Below are positions 55,418-63,829 of a stretch of DNA of 64,000 nucleotides, one piece after another (positions within the stretch are counted from its first letter, which is position 1; each line of letters opens with the position of its first letter). The position numbers and the translations under genes are program-made. The notes beneath the pieces were generated by a model. The model worked only from the letters and a program-made list of their open reading frames with translations, made no database searches and was not told the DNA's origin. The stretch is from the NCBI RefSeq assembly GCF_001557535.2, contig NZ_CP014306.1:1426001-1490000 (forward strand), in the 5' to 3' direction. The DNA is from Burkholderia sp. PAMC 26561. GTDB lineage: Bacteria; Pseudomonadota; Gammaproteobacteria; Burkholderiales; Burkholderiaceae.

Positions 55418-56295
55418 TGTCGGCAACGCTCGCCTCGGCCGTTCGCCATAAGCCGACTCCGGTGACGGCGGAGCCTGTCATCGAAGTGGTCGATGTAACC
55501 AAGCGCTACGGCAGCACGGTGATTCACGAGCACCTGAACCTCGAAGTGCGGCGCGGCGAGATCCTCGCGCTGCTCGGCGGTTCGGGTTCCGGCAAGACCA
55601 CGCTCGTGCGGCAGATGCTCGGACTCGAGTCGCCCACGAGCGGCACCATCCGCGTGCTCGGCGAAGAATGGGCCAAGATGAACGAAGAAACCGCGCGGAT
55701 GCTGCGCACGCGCTCCGGCATGATGTTCCAGCAGGGCGCGCTGTTTTCTTCTTTGTCGGTGTACGACAACATTGCCCAGCCGTTTCGCGAACTCGGCAAG
55801 ATCCCGGAAGACCTGATCCGCGAGTTCGTCATGCTCAAGCTCGAAATGGTCGGCCTTTCGTGCAAGAACATGAGCAAGATGCCGTCGGCGTTATCGGGCG
55901 GGATGGTCAAGCGCGTGGGTATTGCGCGGGCGATCGCGCTCGAACCCGAACTGCTTTTCCTCGATGAACCCACGGCCGGGCTCGACCCGAAGGCATCGGA
56001 CGAATTTGTCGATTTGATTGCTACGCTGCATCGCGCGTTGGGTTTGACCGTGGTTCTCGTCACGCACGACCTGGACACCATGGTCGCGCTTTCCACGCGC
56101 GTGGCGGTGCTCGCCGATCGGCGGGTGCTGGTCGCCGCGCCCGTGGAAGAGGCGGTCGCGGTCGATCACCCGTTTATCCGCGAGTATTTTCTCGGGCGGC
56201 GCGGCAGGCGCGCGTTGCAGGCGCTTCCGCCCGAACGCCGCAAAAGGTTGCCGGCGGTCGCGCTCGAAGATGCGCCGTGCGGCCCCACGCTCTAG
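55417..56295 (+). CDS. Mla-type ABC transporter ATP-binding protein
   Basis: 292 residues from ATG 55417, which shares a base with the permease stop (TGATG). Walker A GGSGSGKTTLVRQ, Q-loop FQQGALFSSLSV, signature LSGGMVKRVGIAR, Walker B LLFLDEPTAGLDPKA and switch VLVTHDLDTM. It is MlaF-like, partner of the permease and MCE protein in lipid transport. The C-terminal tail from about 255 on is basic (RRGRRALQALPPERRKRL), as in other Burkholderiales MlaF-type ATPases. Confidence 0.94.
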   Translation: MSATLASAVRHKPTPVTAEPVIEVVDVTKRYGSTVIHEHLNLEVRRGEILALLGGSGSGKTTLVRQMLGLESPTSGTIRVLGEEWAKMNEETARMLRTRSGMMFQQGALFSSLSVYDNIAQPFRELGKIPEDLIREFVMLKLEMVGLSCKNMSKMPSALSGGMVKRVGIARAIALEPELLFLDEPTAGLDPKASDEFVDLIATLHRALGLTVVLVTHDLDTMVALSTRVAVLADRRVLVAAPVEEAVAVDHPFIREYFLGRRGRRALQALPPERRKRLPAVALEDAPCGPTL

Positions 56296-56357
56296 GCGTT
56301 CTCATGAGTGGCTTCGTTTTGCGCTCAGGCAGTAAGCAGTAACAAAGGAACCTGTTG

Positions 56358-57317
56358 ATGGAAAACAAATCCCATGCGTTCTTGGCCGGTCTGTTCACTA
56401 TCGGACTGATGGTCGCTATTGGCGTTGCGGTGTTCTTCTTCAACGTCGACCGCACGGTGCGCGTGCCGTATGACCTGGTCGCGCGGACCAACGTGACGGG
56501 CCTCTATACCGACGCCGACGTGCGTTATCGCGGCCTCGGCGTCGGCAAGGTGCAGTCCATCAAATTCGACCAGGGCCATCCCGGTCAGATCCGGATTCGC
56601 ATCATGGTCGATAAAACCGCGCCGATCACGCAATCCACGTTCGCCACGCTTGGGTTCCAGGGCGTAACGGGCATTGCGTTCGTGCAACTCGACGACACGG
56701 GCAAGGACCCGGCGCCGTTGACGTCATCGTCGACCCAGGTCGCTTCGCTGCCGCTGCATCCCGGTTTGTTCGATCAATTGCAGCAACGTGGCGACATCCT
56801 GATCAAAAAGTTTGAACGCATCGCCGACGACGCAGACAGATTCCTGTCCGACGACATGCGCGACCAGGTCATGCAGACAACGAAGAGCCTGCAGGGCGCG
56901 GCCGACGGCATCGCCATGTTGAGCAAGCAAGTCGGACCGGTGGCGGAACAGTTGCCGCGCACGCTGCATCAGCTCGACCGCACGCTCGCTTCCACGAACG
57001 CGCTGGCGAACAACCTGAGCCGTGCGGACGGTCCGTTTGTCACGAACCTGAACAAGGCGGGCGACGCGGCGGAACGCGCCGGCCGCGTATTGAACGAAGT
57101 GAACGAGTCGTTACAGGAGATGTCGGCGCGAGTCGGTTATGAAACCTTGCCACGCGTGAATTCGCTGGCCGATGACGTGGGCAGTGCGGCGCGTTCCGTT
57201 GATCGCGCGGCTGACACGTTCAACCGGAACCCGCGCAGCGTGCTGTTCGGCGCGCCGCAGCCCGAGCCGGGCCCGGGCGAGCCGGGTTTCAAATGGCCGG
57301 CGGCGCCGTCGAAATAA
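56358..57317 (+). CDS. MCE-domain lipid-binding protein (MlaD-like)
   Basis: 319 residues from ATG 56358 with AAAGGA upstream (a TTG three bases earlier is disfavoured). One N-terminal membrane helix (about 8-28), an MCE domain about 35-115 (VRYRGLGVGKVQSIKFD, FATLGFQGVTGIAFVQL), then a long helical region with coiled-coil character (about 140-290) and a Pro/Gly-rich tail. MCE proteins make hexamers that channel lipid between membranes. Longer than E. coli MlaD (183), so closer to PqiB/YebT-type tails in shape. Confidence 0.93.
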   Translation: MENKSHAFLAGLFTIGLMVAIGVAVFFFNVDRTVRVPYDLVARTNVTGLYTDADVRYRGLGVGKVQSIKFDQGHPGQIRIRIMVDKTAPITQSTFATLGFQGVTGIAFVQLDDTGKDPAPLTSSSTQVASLPLHPGLFDQLQQRGDILIKKFERIADDADRFLSDDMRDQVMQTTKSLQGAADGIAMLSKQVGPVAEQLPRTLHQLDRTLASTNALANNLSRADGPFVTNLNKAGDAAERAGRVLNEVNESLQEMSARVGYETLPRVNSLADDVGSAARSVDRAADTFNRNPRSVLFGAPQPEPGPGEPGFKWPAAPSK

Positions 57318-57392
57318 ATCTGTTCGTCCACTGCCGCCGTGGTTTCAAACGGCAGCAGCCGGACCTTTCGATAAATCAATCAGGAAACTGAG

Positions 57393-58052
57393 ATGCCACA
57401 CACGATCTTGCAGGCGAAGCGCTTGGTAAAGCGCGCTGTGCGCCCGCTGCCGCGAGCGCGCTCCGGTTTTATTGTTTTTTCCCTCGCTGCAGTGCTTGCC
57501 GGTTGCGCTTCGGGGCCGCCGGCGGCGGTATCGAATATTCGATACGACCTCGGCGACCCCGCACCGCTCGGCAACACCATGCCCATGCCGCCGGTAAAGG
57601 TGCTGGCAGTGAGCGCATCCAAGAACCTGGATACGGATGCGTTTTTATATCGCTTGAAATACGCCGATGCACAGCGCATCGGGCGTTATTCGGACAGTCA
57701 CTGGACCATGTCGCCTGCCGACCTGCTGACGCAGCGTTTGCGCGTCGCCCTGGCGTCACGTGGTCCTGTGCTGACCGGCTCCGACCCGGTGCGCGCGCCC
57801 ATGCTGCAGGTCGATCTGACGGACTTCGAACAAGTCTTCGATGCCCCCGAAAAGAGCCACGGCGAAGTATCGGCGCGGGTGACGTTGTCGCAGCACGGGC
57901 AGGTGGTCAGCCAGCGCACGTTCATTGCGCGCGCCCCTTCCTATACGCCCGATGCCGCCGGCGGCGCACGGGCGCTTGCCGCCGCGTCTGACGACCTGAT
58001 CGCGCAAATGGCCGCCTGGCTTGGCGTGCAGCCACTGGTTGCATCGCAGTGA
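57393..58052 (+). CDS. ABC transport auxiliary lipoprotein (PqiC/MlaX-like)
   Basis: 219 residues. The signal peptide is preceded by a long basic N-terminus (QAKRLVKRAVRPLPRARSG) and ends with lipobox LAGC at about residue 38. The mature domain (IRYDLGDPAPL, RIGRYSDSHWTMSPADLLTQ) matches ABC-type transport auxiliary lipoproteins, which sit in the outer membrane and work with MCE proteins. Last member of the four-gene lipid transport operon. The 3' end is 46 bases before the VanZ start. Confidence 0.88.
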   Translation: MPHTILQAKRLVKRAVRPLPRARSGFIVFSLAAVLAGCASGPPAAVSNIRYDLGDPAPLGNTMPMPPVKVLAVSASKNLDTDAFLYRLKYADAQRIGRYSDSHWTMSPADLLTQRLRVALASRGPVLTGSDPVRAPMLQVDLTDFEQVFDAPEKSHGEVSARVTLSQHGQVVSQRTFIARAPSYTPDAAGGARALAAASDDLIAQMAAWLGVQPLVASQ

Positions 58053-58098
58053 CAGCGAGGGCGAACCACGCAGCGCCGCGCGCTTCAAGGCGGCCTGC

Positions 58099-59265
58099 AT
58101 GATCGTCAAGCACTGGCAACGCCGGCCATCGGCGTTGTCGCGGCAAGCGCTCGCCGTTTATACGCTGCTGATCGTCTATGGGTCGCTGTATCCGTTTTCC
58201 GGCTGGCGGTCGCTCGGCATCGGCCCGTTCGCCTATCTCACCGATCCGCTGCCGCAATATCTCACCGCGTTCGATGTGATCACGAACGTGCTCGGTTATA
58301 TGCCGTTCGGCGCGCTGGCCGTGCTGGCGCTCTATCCGCGATACCGCGGCGTGCTCGCGGCTGGCGTTGCGTTCATTGGCGGGGCGATGTTGTCGGGCGC
58401 CATGGAAGCCGTGCAGACGTATTTGCCGACGCGGGTTTCATCGAACCTGGATCTCGCGGCGAACGCGCTGGGCGCGCTGCTCGGCGCCGCGCTGACCGCG
58501 CCGGCCACGAGCATGCTGCTCGACCGTGGCGCGCTGCGGCGCCTGCGCTTCATGTGGTTCGAGCGGGACGCGGCGTACATGCTGGGGTTATCGGCGCTCT
58601 GGCCTTTCGCCACGATGTACCCCGCACCGTTCCTGTTCGCCGTCGGCAATTTGCCGCGCCTGCTGTGGCAGCAACTCGACCCTGTGATGCAGGAGGCACT
58701 GCTTTCATGGATACCGGTAGCGTGGAACGTGACCGCATGGCCGATGCGTCTTGGCGATCGCCTTCCCGATGACACCTGGGAAATGGTCATCACATCACTC
58801 AACTTGTTTGCGGCGCTCGTGCTGACCACATTGCCCATGCGAGCCCGCGCACCGCGCGTGCGTCTTTTACTCGGGCTCGTGATTGCAACGCTGTGCGCGA
58901 AAGCCGGCGCGACCTTCCTGCAATCGCGCTCGGGGCTGACCTTCGACTGGGCCACCGACGGCGCCGTGTATGGCATCGCGGCCGGCACGGCGGCGGGGCT
59001 GCTGTCCCTGCAATGCTCCCGGCCATGGCGTGCAACGCTCGCCGGCATTGCGTTGATCGTGGCGCTCGTGCTGGTCAATCTGCTGCCGGTGAATCCTTAC
59101 TTCGATATCGTCGTGGCCGACTGGCGCCAGGGACGTTATCTGCATTTCAACGGTCTCGCGCACTGGCTCGCGTGGGTGTGGCCATATGCCGCACTGGGAT
59201 GGCTGGCATCCACGGCGGAGCGCGCATTCCTGGCGTGGCGGCGTGGCGGTGGCGTGAAAAGCTGA
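58099..59265 (+). CDS. VanZ-family membrane protein
   Basis: 388 residues from ATG 58099 (MIVKHWQRRPSALSRQALAV); the open frame continues upstream through the lipoprotein gene. About ten transmembrane segments. The N-terminal half has the VanZ signature: LYPFSGWRS, NVLGYMPFGALAVLALYPRY and GAMEAVQTYLPTRVSSNLDLAANALGALLG. VanZ proteins confer teicoplanin resistance in Gram-positives, but most bacterial members have unknown roles. The position after the lipid transport genes suggests an envelope role, no more. Confidence 0.88.
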   Translation: MIVKHWQRRPSALSRQALAVYTLLIVYGSLYPFSGWRSLGIGPFAYLTDPLPQYLTAFDVITNVLGYMPFGALAVLALYPRYRGVLAAGVAFIGGAMLSGAMEAVQTYLPTRVSSNLDLAANALGALLGAALTAPATSMLLDRGALRRLRFMWFERDAAYMLGLSALWPFATMYPAPFLFAVGNLPRLLWQQLDPVMQEALLSWIPVAWNVTAWPMRLGDRLPDDTWEMVITSLNLFAALVLTTLPMRARAPRVRLLLGLVIATLCAKAGATFLQSRSGLTFDWATDGAVYGIAAGTAAGLLSLQCSRPWRATLAGIALIVALVLVNLLPVNPYFDIVVADWRQGRYLHFNGLAHWLAWVWPYAALGWLASTAERAFLAWRRGGGVKS

Positions 59266-59281
59266 CCCGGGTAACGGTCGT

Positions 59282-59287
59282 TATAAT
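59282..59287 (+). promoter_or_regulatory. Candidate -10 box of the ferredoxin gene
   Basis: TATAAT, a perfect -10 hexamer 35 bases before the ferredoxin start. No good -35 at 17 bases (CTGACC lies 14 bases upstream). Confidence 0.4.
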
Positions 59288-59321
59288 CGAATCAACCCCC
59301 ACAAAATCCCCGGCCAAGCTC

Positions 59322-59654
59322 ATGGACCCTTTCTACAAGTATCACGTGTTCTTCTGCCTCAACGAACGCGCGCCCGACGCCCCGCGCCCAAGCTGCGCGA
59401 ATTGCGGCGCCCAGGCCATGCAGGAGTACGCGAAGAAACGCGTGAAGAAACTCGGCCTCGCGGGCGACGGCAAAGTGCGCATCAACAAGGCGGGCTGCCT
59501 CGAACGATGCGAACTCGGGCCCGTGATCGTCGTATATCCGGAAGGCACCTGGTACACCTACGTGGATGAAACGGATATCGATGAAATTGTCGATTCGCAT
59601 CTGGTGAACGGCAAGATCGTGGAGCGTTTGCTCATCGATCAGCCGGCGGCCTGA
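59322..59654 (+). CDS. Thioredoxin-like [2Fe-2S] ferredoxin
   Basis: 110 residues from ATG 59322 (MDPFYKYHVFFCLNERAPDA). Cys12, Cys25/Cys28 and Cys59-x3-Cys63 (AGCLERCELGPVIVVYPEGT) follow the (2Fe-2S) ferredoxin pattern of the shethna/thioredoxin-like type, one Cys more than the four needed. Electron carrier in the cytoplasm; partner unknown. The alpha/beta hydrolase gene starts nine bases downstream, so they are probably cotranscribed. Confidence 0.92.
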   Translation: MDPFYKYHVFFCLNERAPDAPRPSCANCGAQAMQEYAKKRVKKLGLAGDGKVRINKAGCLERCELGPVIVVYPEGTWYTYVDETDIDEIVDSHLVNGKIVERLLIDQPAA

Positions 59655-59663
59655 GGTTCAGGA

Positions 59664-60296
59664 ATGAATGCACAGACCGAGAAGTTCCTGATCGATGGCC
59701 CCGCAGGCAAGATCGAAGTCGCGCTGGATCGTCCGGCCGACGGCACCCCCTCGCGCGGCATTGCGCTCGTGGCGCACCCGCATCCGCTTTACGGCGGCAC
59801 CATGGACAACAAGGTCGCGCAGACGCTCGCACGCACGATGGTCCAGCTTGGTTACATCACGTATCGGTCGAATTTTCGCGGCGTGGGACAAACGGCAGGC
59901 GAACACGACAACGGCACGGGCGAGCGCGACGATCTGCTGGCGGTGGTCGCGCATATGCGTGCGCAACCGGGCCAAGCCGATGTTCCGCTCGTGCTTGCCG
60001 GGTTCTCGTTCGGCACCTTCGTGCTCTCGCATGTGGCGAAGCAGTTGCGCGAGTCCGGCGAGGCGATCGAGCGCATGGTCATGGTCGGCACGGCAGCGAG
60101 CAACTGGCCGGTCGCCGAGGTGCCGGACAACACGCTCGTGATCCACGGCGAAGTCGACGATACCGTTCCGATCACCTCGGTCTACGAATGGGCGCGCCCG
60201 CAGGAATTGCCCGTCGTCGTGATCCCGGGCGGCGAGCATTTCTTCCATAGAAAGCTGCATGTGCTGAAGAAGATCATCGTCGACGCTTGGCGTTGA
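59664..60296 (+). CDS. Alpha/beta hydrolase (COG2945 type)
   Basis: 210 residues. Nucleophile Ser in VLAGFSFGTFVLSH, Asp in VIHGEVDDTVPI and His in IPGGEHFFHRKL. The N-terminal VAHPHPLYGGTMDNKV and SNFRGVGQTAGEHDNG are hallmarks of the small COG2945 group, carboxylesterase-like proteins of unknown substrate. Follows the ferredoxin gene. A weak terminator (60338-60380) follows. Confidence 0.88.
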   Translation: MNAQTEKFLIDGPAGKIEVALDRPADGTPSRGIALVAHPHPLYGGTMDNKVAQTLARTMVQLGYITYRSNFRGVGQTAGEHDNGTGERDDLLAVVAHMRAQPGQADVPLVLAGFSFGTFVLSHVAKQLRESGEAIERMVMVGTAASNWPVAEVPDNTLVIHGEVDDTVPITSVYEWARPQELPVVVIPGGEHFFHRKLHVLKKIIVDAWR

Positions 60297-60337
60297 GGCT
60301 TACGCAGGAACAACCGCTACTTTCTGCAGGATCAACG

Positions 60338-60380
60338 CGCGGCGCCAGGGCTTTCAAAGGCTTCGCGCCGCGTTCGTTTT
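60338..60380 (+). terminator. Probable terminator after the COG2945 hydrolase
   Basis: Stem CGCGGCGC / GCGCCGCG (60338-60345, 60365-60372), followed by TTCGTTTTT. The loop is long (19 bases), so moderate confidence. Confidence 0.5.
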
Positions 60381-60448
60381 TACACTCGCTTTCAAGAATC
60401 CCCGGCAAATCAAGCCACTTCCACGGCAAAAGCAACATTGCGCACGCG

Positions 60449-60454
60449 TATAAT
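60449..60454 (+). promoter_or_regulatory. Candidate -10 box of dacC
   Basis: TATAAT preceded by CGCACGCG. No convincing -35. It lies 276 bases before the dacC start. Confidence 0.35.
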
Positions 60455-60729
60455 GGCGCAGAATTTTGCCCGGCCGACTATTCGGCCGCCGCTTGGCCGC
60501 AGCGCATGCAGCACGCGATTCACCGCTCGATTCAACGGTCGCGTTCAGTCCATGTGCCGCTCGAGTATCGAAGCGCGCGGAGGTCGGTCCGAACGAATCT
60601 TCGCGCCCTGCGTCGAAGCACAGCGCTCCGCCGGACTGACCCTCCGCCTGTACAACCCGCGAGTCGCGTCTTTTCTCGGACATCCGGAAAACGCCGACTC
60701 GCCGATGCCTTTTCTGCCAATCCGAACCT

Positions 60730-61941
60730 ATGCGCTTTTCCCCTTCCGGCTTGCCCTTCGTTGCTCCCTCTTTCGTTCATCGTGCCGTTGCTGCCGCTAT
60801 CGTCCTGCCGGCGACGCTCGTAGCGGCGAGCGTTTTCGCCCAGGTTCCGCCACCCGATGTAACGGCCCGCTCGTGGGTTCTCGTCGATGCAACCAGCAAC
60901 CAGGTGCTCGCGTCCGGCAACCCGGATGAACGCTCGGAACCGGCATCGCTGACCAAGCTGATGACCGCGTATCTCGTTTTCGACGCGCTCAAGTCGAAGA
61001 AGATCAACATGGACCAGACCGTCATGCCGAGCGAGGCCGTGCGCCGCGTGGGCACGGACGAGTCGCGCATGTTCATCGAGGCGAACAAGCCGGTGACCGT
61101 TCATGATCTCGTGTACGGCATGATCATCCAGTCGGGCAACGACGCAGCCATCGCACTGGCTGAGCTGGTGGGCGGAAGCGAAGGCAATTTCGTCACACTG
61201 ATGAACGCGGCGGCCAAGCAGATTGGTATGAAAAATACCCATTTCGCCGATGTCAACGGCATGCCCGACCCGAATCACTACACCACGGCAGGCGACTTGG
61301 CCGTGCTGTCCACTCGCCTGATCCGCGATTTCCCCGAGTACTACGCCATTTTCTCGGTGAAGGATTTCACCTATAACAAGATCAAGCAGCCGAACCGCAA
61401 CCGCCTGCTGTGGATCGATTCAACGGTGGATGGCCTGAAGACCGGCCACACCAAGGCAGCGGGTTATTGCCTGATCGCGAGCGCGAAGCGTCCGCTGGAA
61501 GGCGTGCCTGACGCGAGCCGCCGGCTGGTCGCCGTGATGATGGGCGAGCCGAAAGAGCACAACCGCGTGCAGGACAGCCTGAAGATGCTGAACTACGGCT
61601 ACACGGCTTATGACGCGGTGCGCCTCTACAAGGCAGGCCAGGTGATCGATTCGCCGCGCGTCTACAAGGGCACGGAAAACGCGCTCAAGGCCGGCGTGGA
61701 AACCGATCAGTACATTACCGTTCCGAAGGGCATGGGCGAGAAGGTCAAGCCCACGGTCACGCATAACGACACCATCGTCGCGCCGGTCAAGAAGGGCCAG
61801 CAGGTCGGCACCGTCAAGATGATGGCCGACGGCAAGGAAGTCGCCCAATTCCCGCTGGTCGCGCTGCAGGATGTGCCGCAAGCCGGTTTTGTCGGCCGGA
61901 CGTGGGATTCGCTGCTGATGATGTGGCAGAAGAAGAAATAA
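60730..61941 (+). CDS. dacC: D-alanyl-D-alanine carboxypeptidase (PBP5/6 type)
   Basis: 403 residues. Signal peptide about 1-37 (ending VFAQ). Penicillin-binding motifs: Ser73-x-x-Lys76 (SLTK), Ser135-Gly-Asn137 (SGN) and Lys237-Thr-Gly (KTG). C-terminal beta domain and amphipathic anchor (FVGRTWDSLLMMWQKKK) keep it at the periplasmic membrane face. It trims the terminal D-Ala of peptidoglycan stems. ybeD follows after 107 bases, as in the dacA-ybeD-lipB order of E. coli. Confidence 0.95.
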   Translation: MRFSPSGLPFVAPSFVHRAVAAAIVLPATLVAASVFAQVPPPDVTARSWVLVDATSNQVLASGNPDERSEPASLTKLMTAYLVFDALKSKKINMDQTVMPSEAVRRVGTDESRMFIEANKPVTVHDLVYGMIIQSGNDAAIALAELVGGSEGNFVTLMNAAAKQIGMKNTHFADVNGMPDPNHYTTAGDLAVLSTRLIRDFPEYYAIFSVKDFTYNKIKQPNRNRLLWIDSTVDGLKTGHTKAAGYCLIASAKRPLEGVPDASRRLVAVMMGEPKEHNRVQDSLKMLNYGYTAYDAVRLYKAGQVIDSPRVYKGTENALKAGVETDQYITVPKGMGEKVKPTVTHNDTIVAPVKKGQQVGTVKMMADGKEVAQFPLVALQDVPQAGFVGRTWDSLLMMWQKKK

Positions 61942-61988
61942 GGAAGAAGCAAGCAACATCGGGCAAGTTGGAATCGGCCGATCCGGCT

Positions 61989-62040
61989 CCATCTATGTCT
62001 GCTGTGAGACGCCCGGACAGCCCGGGCGTCCGTTAGATGG
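61989..62040 (+). terminator. Hairpin between dacC and ybeD
   Basis: Core stem GACGCCCGG / CCCGGGCGTC with loop ACAG (62008-62030), extended by CCATCTA and TAGATGG further out. No U-run; the distal arm includes the upstream ATG and the ribosome site of ybeD, so it may affect ybeD translation rather than end transcription. Confidence 0.5.
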
Positions 62041-62048
62041 AGAACACC

Positions 62049-62321
62049 ATGAGCTCACCCGATATCGACGCCCTGTTCGATTTCCCCTGCGATTTCCCGA
62101 TCAAGGTGATGGGCGCGACGCATCCGGAATTCCGCGATGCCGTCGTCACCGTGATCCGCGAATTCGACGACCACTTTGACATCGAGCGCATTGAAACGCG
62201 TCCGTCGTCGGGCGGTAAATACACCGGTCTGACGCTCACCGTTCGCGCGCAGAGCCGCGCGCATCTGGACGATATCTATCGTGCGCTGACCGGTCACCCA
62301 ATGGTCAAAGTGGTGCTTTAA
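62049..62321 (+). CDS. ybeD: YbeD/DUF493 family protein
   Basis: 90 residues from ATG 62049 with GGAG seven bases upstream; an ATG at 62037 overlaps that ribosome site. Contains DFPCDFPIKVMGATHPEFRD and YTGLTLTVRAQSRAHLDDIY, ending TGHPMVKVVL, the family fold (ferredoxin-like). Function unknown; the gene is conserved between dacA and lipB in many proteobacteria. Its 3' end overlaps the convergent LysR gene by 17 bases. Confidence 0.92.
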   Translation: MSSPDIDALFDFPCDFPIKVMGATHPEFRDAVVTVIREFDDHFDIERIETRPSSGGKYTGLTLTVRAQSRAHLDDIYRALTGHPMVKVVL

Positions 62322-63300
62322 GTACCTGCAGCGACGGTGCCCCTGGCGGCCCGGGCGTGCGCGCAGGCCCGTCGCACACGGCCGGCGTGCGCTCGTAAAG
62401 CTGCTTGAACTGCATGATCTCGTCCAGCAGCCACGCGCGAAACGTCTGCACGCGCTGCGTCCCGAGCAGTGCGAGCGGACACACGAAGTAGTAATTCCAC
62501 GGGCTCGGCCCATCAATATTGAAAAGTCTCACAAGCCGTCCCGCCACGATTTCATGCATGGCGAGCGACCGGCGCACGAGCGCGATCCCTTGCCCTTGAA
62601 TGGCGGCCTGTAGCAAATTCGACGAATCTTCGTATAGAACGCCGCGCTTGGGTTCGGGCAGATCCACGAGCCCGGCTGCGTCGAACCAGGGGCGCCAGAG
62701 TTCATCGTGTGAACGCAGCAAGGGCGCGTCGGCCATATCGGCGGGCGTGCGAGGCAGCTTGCCGCCGCGGAAGTTCGGTGAACAGGCAGGGAAAAACACT
62801 TCATCGAGCAGTTCTTCGGAATGCAGCCCCGCGTATTTCCCGGTGCTCGCGAAGCGAATGGCGACATCGACGTCTTCGCGCGTGAAATCGGTCAGTTCGT
62901 TTGTCGAGAGCAGTTCGAGATTGATTTCCGGATGCTCTTCGATAAACCCGCCAATTCGCGGCGTCACCCAGCGTGCGGAAAACGACGACAGCATCGATAC
63001 CACCAGCCGCCGGTCGCGATCCCCCGCACGTACCCGCCGCGTAGCTTCGGCGAGCGTGGCGAGGGTCGTACGGACTTCCGCGGCGTATTGCCGCCCGGTA
63101 TCCGACAGCCGCACGCGCTTGCCATCGCGAACGAAGAGCGTGACGCCGAGATCCGCCTCGAGCGCCCGGATTTGATGGCTCACGGCGCCGTGGGTGACGA
63201 AGAGTTCGTCGGCGGCGCGCGAGAAGCTTTCGTGTCGCGCGGCGGCTTCGAAGGCGCGCAACGCATTGAGAGCGGGGAGTTGGCGTAGGTCCACGGTCAT
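62305..63300 (-). CDS. LysR-family transcriptional regulator (GcvA-like)
   Basis: 331 residues. Winged helix-turn-helix about 1-65 (LPALNALRAFEAAARHESFS, FVTHGAVSHQIRALEADLGV), then the periplasmic-binding-type effector domain (about 95-300). The tail beyond about 310 is Pro/Ala-rich and longer than usual. The N-terminal VTHGAVSHQIRALE is of the GcvA type. Its coding end overlaps ybeD by 17 bases. Divergent from the DUF2917 gene; a perfect palindrome lies between them (63315-63339). Confidence 0.93.
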   Translation of the reverse strand: MTVDLRQLPALNALRAFEAAARHESFSRAADELFVTHGAVSHQIRALEADLGVTLFVRDGKRVRLSDTGRQYAAEVRTTLATLAEATRRVRAGDRDRRLVVSMLSSFSARWVTPRIGGFIEEHPEINLELLSTNELTDFTREDVDVAIRFASTGKYAGLHSEELLDEVFFPACSPNFRGGKLPRTPADMADAPLLRSHDELWRPWFDAAGLVDLPEPKRGVLYEDSSNLLQAAIQGQGIALVRRSLAMHEIVAGRLVRLFNIDGPSPWNYYFVCPLALLGTQRVQTFRAWLLDEIMQFKQLYERTPAVCDGPARTPGPPGAPSLQVLKAPL

Positions 63301-63314
63301 CGGCTCGAATGTGT

Positions 63315-63339
63315 GTATGTGTGAATATATCTCACATAC
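63315..63339. promoter_or_regulatory. Palindromic operator between LysR and DUF2917 genes
   Basis: GTATGTG (63315-63321), 11 bases, CACATAC (63333-63339): perfect arms with an AT-rich centre, placed 15-39 bases before the LysR start. Fits the T-N11-A type site of LysR regulators and suggests autoregulation and control of the divergent gene. Confidence 0.65.
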
Positions 63340-63419
63340 AGACGAAAATTGCTCGTTTTGCTTAAACCCTTGCTGAGTCTATCTTCTACTCATCAACACG
63401 ATTTTTGGCGGAGGCTGTC

Positions 63420-63746
63420 ATGCGAGAAATATCCACAAGCATCACGTTCGAAATAGCCGATGGCGAAACGGTGCCGATGCGTATTGGCAACAGCGTCAAG
63501 CTGTCGGTTCTCGGCGCGCCGGTATGGGCCACGCGCAGCAACGATACCGAAGACTACTGGCTCGTCCCCGGCGATTCCCTGAAGCTGCGCCAGCACGAGC
63601 GGCTTTGGCTGAGCACGGAAGCCGGCGGCACGGCGCAAGTCGTTTTCACGCTGGCGCGGCGTCCAGACCAACGTGCGATCGGCTGGCTGGCGCGTGGCTT
63701 CGATCGGCTTGCCGAGCGTTTCCGGTCGGGCTGGCGGACGGTTTGA
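63420..63746 (+). CDS. DUF2917 protein
   Basis: 108 residues from ATG 63420 with GGCGGAGG upstream. Contains VWATRSNDTEDYWLVPGDSL and LWLSTEAGGTAQVVF, which I match to DUF2917, a small beta-rich family in Burkholderiales. No signal peptide; the tail is basic (LAERFRSGWRTV). Function unknown. Divergent from the LysR regulator, so probably its target. Confidence 0.82.
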   Translation: MREISTSITFEIADGETVPMRIGNSVKLSVLGAPVWATRSNDTEDYWLVPGDSLKLRQHERLWLSTEAGGTAQVVFTLARRPDQRAIGWLARGFDRLAERFRSGWRTV

Positions 63747-63829
63747 ACCAGCTTTCGACGCATCCGGGCGATCATGCGTTGATTCGTCCTCCGGCGAGGG
63801 CGGCGGGATTTCGGTAAACTAACGGAATC

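Larger units (their letters stand above)
60297..60729. other. Leader region of dacC
   Basis: About 430 bases without a gene. It contains the hairpin 60338-60380 and a perfect TATAAT (60449-60454) whose -35 is weak; if used, it gives a leader of about 280 bases. Open frames overlap here in both directions, but have no ribosome sites. Confidence 0.45.

Noticed and set aside
60437..60730. 164-codon plus-strand frame before dacC
   Set aside because: Arg/Ser-rich, no ribosome site, overlaps dacC in another frame.
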